DNA of 21,202 nt from NCBI GenBank assembly GCA_015499985.1, contig JAAAUF010000733.1, forward strand, positions 1 through 21,202, in the 5' to 3' direction. This stretch comes from Haplosporangium gracile (lineage: Eukaryota > Mortierellomycota > Mortierellomycetes > Mortierellales > Mortierellaceae). The notes beneath the pieces were generated by a model. It searched no databases. It had not been told where the DNA came from and worked only from the letters and a program-made list of their open reading frames with translations. Position 1 is the first letter of the stretch, and the number at the start of each line of letters is the position of its first letter. A program made the position numbers and the translations under genes. Of this stretch, positions 1-7,459 are shown one piece after another.

Positions 1-693
1 CCAAACATGTTTGTTGTCCTCCTTCTCAAGCTCGCATCGTCGGCACAGGCATGTTGGGTACAGGTTGGGCTTGCGGGCCTGCATAGAGTTCAGAGTGGGC
101 AACATTCCATGCAGCTTTTTGACGTGATGTGTACGTTGGTGGGAGTCCTTGCTGTTGCTGTAAAAGGTGAAGACTGCGCGCCTGTCATGGACATGAGCCA
201 AAGTCGAAGCCCATTCAACGTCGTCAATGTCAGGGATCGCCTTCTTCACCCGTCTCTGCGACGTCCAAACCTGGTGGTGACGGATTGTCGTTTGTTGTTT
301 GAGGAGTTGTCTTAGATCGATTTCAACAAGCCCGCCGTAGCAATGTGCAAAGCTCGTGATGTCCGTTTGCTGAGTGAGATCCACCATCAAGGGCACCGTA
401 CTACTCTGTGCTGCCATCTTTGCCGCCTGATCCGCCAGCTCATTCCCTTGGACGTTGTTGTGTCCCTTGATCCATAACACCTCGACCTCGCCTGGCCGAG
501 ATTCCACAACCTGCCATAGCACCGCCCAAATACCCGCATATGTGCTCCTGAATCGTTTCCTCGGTAAGGCATCCCGGCGATTCTTCACCAGACGATGATA
601 CTGATCCACTCGTCGATACAGTATTGAATCACCCCAAGAAGCATCACCCATACTTCTAGGCCAGTACTTTCTAGAATCGCAATTCACGACATT
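1..693 (-). mobile_element. LINE (non-LTR retrotransposon) remnant: RNase H domain and C-terminal zinc knuckle, partial
   Basis: The minus strand is open for 231 codons from 693 to the left edge, with a TGA at 694-696. It reads like the 3' part of a fungal Tad/L1-type ORF2. The second half of a ribonuclease H domain is present, with LWIKGHNNVQGNELADQAA near 420-480, including the terminal catalytic Asp of the ELADQ motif. A YPTCLCRRC segment then starts a Cys-rich zinc-knuckle tail that runs out of the window. Endonuclease, reverse transcriptase and the first RNase H catalytic residues are absent, so this is a 5'-truncated copy, the usual outcome of target-primed reverse transcription. The 3' end lies outside the window. 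No internal stop or frameshift is seen in the 231 codons, so the copy may be fairly young. Family membership is confident; the exact clade is not. Confidence 0.85.
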
Positions 694-700
694 TCATCGA

Positions 701-774
701 GCTTCTGTGGCGCAATTGGTTAGCGCGTCTGACTGTTAATCAGGAGGTTGGTGGTTCAAGCCCACCCAGGAGCG
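701..774 (+). tRNA. tRNA-Asn (anticodon GTT)
   Basis: A 74-nt cloverleaf folds by eye. The acceptor arm is GCTTCTG paired with CAGGAGC (one G-T wobble) plus discriminator G774. The D arm contains the A-box TGGCGCAATTGG. The anticodon stem is TCTGA/TCAGG, closing the loop CTGTTAA with anticodon GTT. The T arm carries GGTTCAAGCCC as B-box. No intron and no encoded CCA. A T4 run at 776-779, followed by further T runs, is a suitable RNA polymerase III terminator. It decodes AAC/AAU. Its 5' end lies within 8 bp of the LINE remnant's open frame on the opposite strand. Confidence 0.96.
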
Positions 775-775
775 A

Positions 776-790
776 TTTTCTTTTGTTTTT
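776..790 (+). terminator. Pol III T-run terminator of tRNA-Asn
   Basis: Three T runs (776-779, 781-784, 786-790) follow the tRNA 3' end directly, the normal class III stop signal. Confidence 0.7.
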
Positions 791-1430
791 GGTCGAAAGG
801 TCAGTCAGAATTATTATTCGACGGTCCTCTCCGTTTTCCACACAAGTCCATGTAACTCAGTTTTTTTGTTTTCAAGCTAAAAAACGTGCACAGGAGAGGC
901 CAAACTCATTAAGGCAACTTGCTTCCCTTCGCGCTCCCTCGAAGCGTCATTTGTGCACCCTCAAAGGTGATCATTGAAGCGTTTGTGCTGAAATTGTCAC
1001 TTTTTAGCTACTAACAAATCGTGGTGATGACGATATGGGACATGAGCTCCATGAATTGAACCGTAGGAAGATGGGCAACGAAGACCGTGTCTACGTTCAA
1101 GTTCATCGTTGTGGCTCTATCGCTGCCTTTTCATTTTTTTTTGGTGAATGTTGCGCGCATCCGTGAAGAGCGGTATGATGTATAGTTGAGAGAAAAGGAC
1201 GCAAAGTGTGTCTTTTTTTTCCTTATGTGAGTCTTCCGCTCAGCTGCGGGCTATCCTTTTCTCGTCGACAAGCTGTCTGCATTTGTTTTTGTTTGCACTG
1301 CCCAATTGTAATAACCTCGTTGATAGGCATCGCAATAACATCATCATCAACCCCCTTGAGAATGTGAGCCGAAGTGAAGTGGCAGTGTAAGTGTGTGTTT
1401 CTTGCTTGCGTCCAACTTTACTTGAAATCC
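791..1430. other. Intergenic, no gene recognised
   Basis: This stretch separates tRNA-Asn from the first Cys/His-family gene. Open frames here are short and have no recognisable motif or coding-like composition. It presumably holds the upstream promoter of the 1512 gene. I see no repeat or RNA gene. Confidence 0.6.
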
Positions 1431-1437
1431 TATAAAA
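1431..1437 (+). promoter_or_regulatory. TATA box of the 1512-2498 gene
   Basis: TATAAAA followed by GG, 74 bp before the ATG. A CT-rich initiator/leader follows at 1441-1490. The same TATAAAAGG core precedes the paralogue at 4198. Confidence 0.65.
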
Positions 1438-1511
1438 GGTCCTTCTCTCCCTCTTCTCTCTCATTCTCTCTCTCACTCTCTGTTCACGTTGCCTTCTCCG
1501 TCGTTACAAAA

Positions 1512-2498
1512 ATGTCTCTCTCCCCGTTCTCACAATCGCTCAAACCAACACCAAGCACAATGAGGGTCTCTTTCAGCGAACCCGCAAAATGCTCCCTCAT
1601 CTTTGAATCCCTCAAATACTGTCCCTGCGCAACCTGCAACTCCTGGAAGACACTCGAGATACAGCCCTTCAAGGACAATCCACAACGCACCTACGGCGTC
1701 ATTGACCTCGAGGGGCACGACCAAGTCGTCTCATTTCAAGTCTGTTGGGACCATCAGATGCTGATGAACTTGATTGCGTACCCTGACCGCCAAACTGTCA
1801 GAACCTCGGACCTGGATCTGTTTGTCTGTGGATGGAAGCGCAATACCCTCTGGACGGGCAATATTGTCTTTGAGGGTAACCTGTGTGTTGTCACGGTCGA
1901 GGTGTTTTATGTCATCGCCGCCCTTGCGTCTGCGCCTTCTTCGCTTCCCTCAGCTGTTGCTCCTCCTTCGCCTCCCTCCCCCCTGATTGCGTACCACCGT
2001 CGCAGCCCACAGTTGTTTGTAAACCATCTTCACTATGATACGGATATCAAAGTCGAGGTGAATGACTGCTACTACCAGCAGTCTGAGACCATCAAAGTCG
2101 AAGTGGATGATTTCTACAAACCCAAGATCATGCTCTCACCCACCCTCATGCTCATGTCCATGTCCATGGTCATCCCCAAGCCCACGCCCACACCAGCACC
2201 AGTACCCGAAAATCAAGAAATCGACTGCGCCCAAGGCCAATACAGACCTCCGCCCTCTTTCCTTCCACGCCCATGCTTCTCCCAAGACGAGCCACCCTGC
2301 CACCAATACACACCTCCACCTCCAACGGTCAAGAAGGAAGAAAAGGAGATCGAATGGGGGCAGCAACCTTTCCCTCCCCCTCCCCTTCCTCCACGTCGCC
2401 CTAACCAAGAAGACGCCGCCGGTATCACGAACAAGTCGTCTAAGCATGGCGATGCATTCTGGCGTCGCTTTAACGCCCGTATCCGTCCTCGTCCCTAA
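1512..2498 (+). CDS. Unknown Cys/His-motif protein with proline-rich tail (paralogue A)
   Basis: Single-exon gene, 328 aa; I do not recognise the family. Residues 17-132 align over their whole length with the 4198-4668 product. Shared features are an MR(V/I) start, a KC-x-L motif near 26, C39-x2-C42, C78-x2-H81 followed by QM-x-MNLI, and a C-terminal block with DLDL, G, R, EG-x-LC and TVEVF (about 100-132). The C-x2-C/C-x2-H set could bind zinc (inference). Residues 133-328 are unique: proline-rich stretches, two IKVEV repeats (178-182 and 194-198), a VKKEE segment near 273, and a basic end (WRRF...RIRPRP). The ATG at 1512 has A-rich context and follows a TATA box and CT-rich leader. An in-frame ATG at 1560 corresponds better to the paralogue's second Met and is an alternative start. 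No signal peptide or membrane segment is evident. Nuclear or cytoplasmic location is a guess. Confidence 0.8.
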   Translation: MSLSPFSQSLKPTPSTMRVSFSEPAKCSLIFESLKYCPCATCNSWKTLEIQPFKDNPQRTYGVIDLEGHDQVVSFQVCWDHQMLMNLIAYPDRQTVRTSDLDLFVCGWKRNTLWTGNIVFEGNLCVVTVEVFYVIAALASAPSSLPSAVAPPSPPSPLIAYHRRSPQLFVNHLHYDTDIKVEVNDCYYQQSETIKVEVDDFYKPKIMLSPTLMLMSMSMVIPKPTPTPAPVPENQEIDCAQGQYRPPPSFLPRPCFSQDEPPCHQYTPPPPTVKKEEKEIEWGQQPFPPPPLPPRRPNQEDAAGITNKSSKHGDAFWRRFNARIRPRP

Positions 2499-2589
2499 AT
2501 ACCCTTCATTCCTTCATGTCCATCGACTTTGTATATACCCTTCCTTTCCTTGCATTCCCTGTACATGTACACGTACAATAATAACGAAT

Positions 2590-2595
2590 AATAAA
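2590..2595 (+). terminator. Poly(A) signal AATAAA for paralogue A
   Basis: Canonical AATAAA 91 bp after the stop codon, in an AT-rich stretch that follows a short TGTACATGTACACGTACA palindrome-like tract. Confidence 0.6.
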
Positions 2596-2599
2596 AAAT

Positions 2600-3810
2600 T
2601 AGCATTATCCTCATACTCTCATGTACTACCAGTTTCTTGTTTCACAAAAATTACTTTGTATCATATGACAAAGGTTATGTTCGGTGCATCTGTGGGTCCT
2701 CTTTGTCTGGCTGTCTGTGCTGTGCTGAGCAAAGAACAAAACACAAAAAGAAGAAAAAAAAATAAGACCCAGCCATCGTTCAATTGCTCACCATCACAAG
2801 AAAGTGGCAGTGCAAAAGTGACTAAAAATATACCTTGTGGAGAAATGTGGCGTATAGACAAGGAGACAGCATGCTGATGTGAACGCTCCTCTCCTCCTTA
2901 TCTCAAAGAACGAATTAGCAGACCTGAAGCAGCTTCTCCTTTTTTTTTAGTCTCACCCAGTAATTGGAGCCCCTACGCCAATTGTACCCCTGTTTTGAGA
3001 CAATAGAAATTGAGTTTTCTTGACTATCAATACGGTTATCTACAAGGGTCCGTCTTGATTAGCAGCTAGCAAAAAGGAGGGTGGTCGTAATCTACAAGGA
3101 TTCGTCTAGGATGCTAGCGAGTAAGAAGGAAGGCGATGACTCAGTAATGTGTAATTGTTGTAATTGTTGCTGTCTTCGCCTGCCAAATGTGACAAAGGGG
3201 AAGGGGGGGCTGGTGTTTTTCTCGTACAATGTCACAGGAGCACAACAGTAATGATAATGGTAATAATAAAATAAATGATCGTTGTCGGGACACTATTTTT
3301 ACATACAAAAGCTGAGCTCGGCAATGGATACGACCATGTCATTAGGTTGTACTTCAATAGGACTAACATAGTATCCAGGATCGTGTCTCTTTGTGCTTAC
3401 AGCAAACATTATTGACTATGTATCCTTTTGAAAATAGCTGTATGTTTTTACGCCCCTTCTGCTATTCCCTCACAAGACCTAGCCACAATTTTGTTTTATT
3501 TCCTGGCAAACCTGCAGTTGCTGCAGCAAACAAATAACGTTGTACAAAAAAAAAGAGAGAGAGCTTCCCGCCCATTGCCTGGCAGATAAATACGTGTTAA
3601 ACGGTTTTAAAATAATACAGGCGCGGGCGGTGCAAATCTGTTATGAAAATAGAAGAGTATTATTACTGCACGCCTTTTTGTTACCCTACTCGCGCATATA
3701 TGTTTTCAAATCGAGGCTCTCATCTGTTCGATCGCGCGCCCACGGGGGTTTTGATCGAATTGTGGCAGTGTACAGAAGAAGGAGGCGCTTTGTCCAAAAG
3801 CGCTAAAATG
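2600..3810. other. Intergenic, no gene recognised
   Basis: About 1.2 kb between paralogues A and B. No open frame here looks coding. It contains an imperfect 52-bp direct repeat (3038-3134, listed separately) and, near its right end, a short inverted repeat GCGCTTT/AAAGCGC just upstream of the TATA box at 3811. Confidence 0.6.
3038..3134 (+). repeat. Two-copy imperfect direct repeat, period 52 bp
   Basis: Unit 1 begins ATCTACAAGGGTCCGTCT at 3038 and unit 2 begins ATCTACAAGGATTCGTCT at 3090. Both continue through a GCTAGC core and an A/G-rich AAGGAGG-like end. The pairing is visible over about 45 bp with scattered substitutions. Confidence 0.7.
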
Positions 3811-3817
3811 TATAAAA
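3811..3817 (+). promoter_or_regulatory. TATA box upstream of the 4198-4668 gene
   Basis: TATAAAA followed by GG, the same core as in front of paralogue A, but 381 bp before the ATG. The long leader may hold a 5'-UTR intron: a GTATCA donor near 3847 and an acceptor TTTAG at 4090-4094, preceded by a TACTAAAC branch-like site. This is possible, not shown. Confidence 0.5.
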
Positions 3818-4197
3818 GGGAAGGGTGGCGACGCGTTTTCTTAAAGGTATCATTAACTGCAACGGCAAAAAAAAAGAAAAAAGAGTAACCAGCAAGACAC
3901 AGTTCTCACCAACAACAACAACCACCACCATCAACACTAGCACAACACACATCCACACTCAATTCTACCTTCCACACTCTTCACTCCACTCTACCTTCTA
4001 CCCTCTCCACGTCATCCTTCTTCCATACTCCTTTGCCTTCACTCCTTCAAGCTTCTCCTTTATACCACTTCACAAAGGTACTAAACTTGTTTAGGCTCAC
4101 ATTCACCATATTCGCCACAATCGTCTATCAACCCCGATACTTCCAGTCATACTAACAGTATCCATTTTGTCTATGAAACCCATCAGCAGCACAAAAA

Positions 4198-4668
4198 ATG
4201 GCAAACAACACTATGAGGATCACATATAGGGGCGCAACAAAGTGCTACCTAGCTGTCGACACCATCCACAGCTGTGGCTGTCTGACCTGTTCCTTCTTCA
4301 CACAATTCGAGACCAATCGGTTCAAGGACGACAAGGACTGTGGCTACGCCGTCATTGCGATGGACGATTTCGAAAAGGTCCTCGATTTCCAGATATGCCC
4401 CGCACACCAAATGAGGATGAACCTTATCCCCTGGATGGAACGCGAGGAGGCTCGGTCTGCAGATATGGACTTATTGATCCATGGTGGGCAACGCGATTCT
4501 AAGTGCGTGGATTCAGTTATTATCGATGGCGCGATTTGTCAATTGACGGTTGAGATCCTTCAGCCTCCTCCTCCCATGTCTCAGGAGCAATTATACCATC
4601 AGCAGCAACTTTACTACCAGCATTATATCCGGACAAACCCAATGGCTCTTCAGCAGCCTAACTTTTAA
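4198..4668 (+). CDS. Unknown small Cys/His-motif protein (paralogue B)
   Basis: Intronless, 156 aa, start in good context (five or more A residues before ATG, then G). It is essentially the shared domain of paralogue A plus a short Q/Y-rich tail. Motifs in order: MRITY at 6-10, KCYLAVD at 15-21, C28-x2-C31 inside CGCLTC, C67-x2-H70 followed by QM-x-MNLI, DMDLL near 89, and a closing block with DGAICQLTVEI (110-120). The 35-residue spacing between C31 and C67 equals that in paralogue A. The tail (121-156) is rich in Pro, Gln and Tyr. A C-x2-C...C-x2-H arrangement suggests a structural zinc site (inference). No known family is recognised. It lies downstream of A in the same orientation, and its 3' end faces the broken copy C. 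Confidence 0.82.
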   Translation: MANNTMRITYRGATKCYLAVDTIHSCGCLTCSFFTQFETNRFKDDKDCGYAVIAMDDFEKVLDFQICPAHQMRMNLIPWMEREEARSADMDLLIHGGQRDSKCVDSVIIDGAICQLTVEILQPPPPMSQEQLYHQQQLYYQHYIRTNPMALQQPNF

Positions 4669-4777
4669 GTTGGACAGACCGCAGGTGCAGCCTCTTTTTT
4701 TTTTTATTCCCATAGACGCATCCTTCTTTATTTCTCCCCCGCTCTTTATTTTTATTCTTTTGACCCCATTGTATTTT

Positions 4778-5114
4778 TCACCAGCAACAACTAGATTGTA
4801 CTATTATCAATAAAACACTTCTTTTTATTTGGAAATGCATGTCGAGATCGACAACACGGGTGTTCTTGTAGTCAGCCCAGGAGATGAGGTTCATCTTCGT
4901 GTAGTGATCGACGCAGATGGTGTAGGTCAGGACCTTCTCGAGGAGGAAGGGCCCCGTAGAAGCGGTTGGTGGTTGTGTCTTGGTAGGGATGGTTTCGTGT
5001 TGAGTGCAGGAGTCGCAGATGGGACAACCGTAGCCGACTTGTGTCGAAGACTAGGAAGCAGTGCTTGACGCCTTGGAAGGTGCTCCTCAATGTGTTTGAG
5101 TTGCCGAGAGTCAT
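4778..5114 (-). pseudogene. Degenerate third copy of the Cys/His family (paralogue C)
   Basis: From the ATG at 5114 the minus strand reads MTLGN then TLRSTFQ..KHCFLVFDT, matching paralogue B residues 5-22. Near 5041 the family homology moves into another frame (one base out of register), where it continues as GYGCPICDSC, C-x2-H, KMNLISWADY and VVDLDMHF. The other frame has a TAG just upstream, so no start rescues it, and no splice site fits. After DLDMHF homology stops and the frame runs into unrelated sequence ending at TGA 4778-4780. The C-terminal block with EG-x-LC and TVEV is missing. It is therefore broken twice: one frameshift and a lost 3' end. A sequencing error could mimic the frameshift but not the truncation. 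Confidence 0.8.
4809..4814 (+). terminator. Poly(A) signal AATAAA for paralogue B
   Basis: AATAAA 141 bp after the stop codon. It lies just beyond the broken 3' end of the opposite-strand copy C. Confidence 0.6.
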
Positions 5115-5334
5115 TGTGTTCTCGTAGAATGACTAAAAAAGGAGAGAGAGAGAGGGTTGTTTAGCTTTTGCGTTGTGAAAGGAAATGCTAAGTAGGAGGG
5201 TAGGATATAAGAAAATGAACTGAGTTGAGTCTCCACCCTTGGTACTTGTGTGTGAATGTATTGAGATTCGTTTTTGTAAAGGAATGGTGGCGTCGACTTG
5301 AAGGAAAAAAAGAAAAAAGAAAAGCGCCGAAGCT

Positions 5335-5342
5335 TATTTATA
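5335..5342 (-). promoter_or_regulatory. TATA-like box upstream of pseudogene C
   Basis: TATAAATA on the minus strand, 221 bp before the ATG of copy C. A CT-rich tract ending TTTTTTAG (about 5131-5152) precedes the start and resembles a splice acceptor. These suggest the copy once had a promoter and leader, so it was duplicated as genomic DNA. Confidence 0.4.
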
Positions 5343-5344
5343 TG

Positions 5345-6259
5345 GGGATATTTGTCTGTCAATCTTTCAACTTGTCGAACGAACAAAGCGCAAATACACG
5401 AACACTTAATGCTGACAGATATGTGAAAAAGGTGAAAGGCGAAGTTCATTGTGAATTTTTTTGCCTTCTCTCGGAAGAAAGGGTGTCCCCACCACATTTT
5501 GCTGGAGGCTTGTTCGCCGAGCAATACGATTTTCTTCTTGTTTTGCTTACATTGCTCGTTCCTCCAAGCCCCCGCGGCCCTCCTTCTTACTTTGCACATC
5601 CTTTCACTCTTTCTCTTTCTCTCGTTTATTTTTCTCATCCTCCCACTCTAAGTCTTTCTTCCAATTCTCTCCCCCTTTCTACTCGCCCTCGCCTCAATTC
5701 TCCTGTATTTTTCTTATTCACCTGAAGGCGCTGTCGAAACTGCGTCGGAAAAAAAAGGAGTATCTTTCAGTGAAGTCTGCTCCTCTTGGCAATGATAAAC
5801 AAGGCAATCATTCTGGTTTCTATCATATCTTTACCCTAAATCAGTCGTGGAGAAGTCCCTCTCCATTTAGCTTCACCCCCTTTCCCTTACTCGCTCTTAT
5901 TTTGTGTCGTGGCAAAAATAGAGTAGGCTAAGTGTTCATACACTCACACATCCTTACATAAGAAAATCTCACCCTTTCTTTCTGTATTTACAAAAAACGT
6001 GGCCAAGAAGGGAAGAAAATGGATTTGTCGCAGGGCATGGCTGTAGTTGGGGAGATGCAAGGTGATGAAAGTTAAAGAGCGCTTGCTCTTACTGCGAAGA
6101 GGAGGCAAAAATGTACTTACGAAGTTGGATGGAAGGAGCTGTGGCGAGAAGGGGGAGGCGGAGTAAAAGGTGGGTTTGAATGAAGAATGGTAAAATTGGT
6201 AAGGTTTCCTTCCTTTGTGAGTAACACTAGTTGTCGCGTCCACTGACCTTATTTGCTAC
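5345..6259. other. Intergenic, pyrimidine-rich, no gene recognised
   Basis: Open frames of up to about 170 codons exist here on both strands but are Ser/Phe/Leu-rich translations of CT-rich DNA. They have no motifs and no homology to neighbours. I see no RNA gene. Confidence 0.6.
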
Positions 6260-6349
6260 CATTGTTTTGGAAGCTCTGATCCCAGTCACCTCGTTCGCTC
6301 AAATCACATTTTACTGACGAGAGGCTGGGTTCAGAGCTTCATTGTTTTG
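6260..6349. mobile_element. Candidate MITE: 70-bp inverted-repeat element with 10-bp flanking direct repeats
   Basis: A left arm GAAGCTCTGATCCCA (6270-6284) and a right arm TGGGTTCAGAGCTTC (6326-6340) are inverted repeats with one mismatch in 15. The arms look weakly extended inward (CTCGT on both sides). The unit is bracketed by the direct repeat CATTGTTTTG (6260-6269 and 6340-6349), with the last C of the right arm shared. Such 9-10 bp duplications are typical of Mutator-like elements. No coding capacity. The class is inferred from the target-site length only. Confidence 0.5.
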
Positions 6350-6380
6350 CCATCATGCATGGAGGCGACAAAACAATGAA
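6338..6380. repeat. Perfect 12-bp inverted repeat (hairpin)
   Basis: TTCATTGTTTTG at 6338-6349 and its exact reverse complement CAAAACAATGAA at 6369-6380, with a 19-nt spacer. It overlaps the right flank of the MITE-like unit, so the ATTGTTTTG word occurs three times in 120 bp. Confidence 0.7.
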
Positions 6381-7234
6381 ATCGTTGGACCAAAATAGTT
6401 AAAAATGCTCACAAAGACAAACAACACTCACAACACATACATACACACACAGGTATATCAATCCCTTTAGTATAAGTAGTAATCTCCCTCTTAGTTTAGT
6501 TCTTCAGCTAGTAACTTCAATAATACTTTGCCCACGCTTCTGAAAAACCACCTTACGCTCATTCCTCTGATCCTACTTGAGAAAGGGTCAACCCTGCCCT
6601 GTCTTGGTCAAGATCCTCAATAATAGGTAGAGAAGGAAAGCACGATGGTTCTTGTGTTCTTTGCCCTTTTTCAGAGATACGTTAGCTGACCTTCATTTTC
6701 AGTGTGTGTGCGTCGAGCGAAACTAGCGTTTATTAAAGGAGCAAGCAATCAACAATCCACATCAAATGAGAGTACAACGATCGCTCTATCTCACCCTTCC
6801 TTGAACCTATGATTCTGCAACACAAACACAAATTAATGCTTGAAATCAAGGGGCGTAGTTTTGAACTTAGTTCGATGGTACCAGGATGCGGTCTATGCGC
6901 ACGCGTATTTATTAACTTTATTTACTCTCTAAGCAAACAGCCACAAACAACTTTCATTTAGTATGCCTCATAACAGCATTTTCCTTAGACATCCATATAG
7001 CCATACCATACAGCAAAATAGCCAGCCATCCACTTTAGTTCGGAACCTTAAAACTCTTCCCTCTGCCTTCATCTCCACCCTACTTCGTCTCGTCTCGTCT
7101 GAGTAGGTCGTATTTCCCTTGTTCCCGTCTATATTCCCCACAATGCTCCCTTATCTTGCCACTAAAGTTATCTTGGTATAAAAAAATTTATTTTCTTTTC
7201 TGAGAGGCGATTTGATGAAGTCCACACAATACCC
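6381..7234. other. Intergenic, no gene recognised
   Basis: AT-rich DNA between the MITE-like hairpin and the TIR element. No credible coding frame on either strand. It contains a short CGTCT repeat near 7087-7101 and short CA-rich stretches near 6420-6452. Confidence 0.6.
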
Positions 7235-7236
7235 TA

Positions 7237-7351
7237 CACTCTTTTTTTTTTTTTCTTTTCTTTTCTTTTCTTTTTGCCAAAAATGCACTTTTCATAAGAA
7301 ACACGCATTTTTTACTGAGTTAAAAAAATATAGGGCCGTTATTCAGTCCAT
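7237..7351 (+). repeat. Left terminal inverted repeat of the TIR element
   Basis: Begins CACTC after a TA dinucleotide and ends GTCCAT. Compared with the right repeat it carries about 26 extra bases of T/C tract (T-run and TTTTC units, 7241-7275), probably slippage expansion. Confidence 0.85.
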
Positions 7352-7459
7352 CTGTAATGGCTGACTTACCTTATATTCTCGCAGAGTTTTTTCATACCTT
7401 CATCAATGACATGATATACTCTTTACATCTTTTGCAGTCTTCATTCTCACTTTTCCCAT

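Noticed and set aside
5111..5638. 175-codon minus-strand and 166-codon plus-strand open frames
   Set aside because: Lys/Ser/Phe-rich translations of purine/pyrimidine-biased DNA, overlapping each other and the promoter side of pseudogene C; no motifs.
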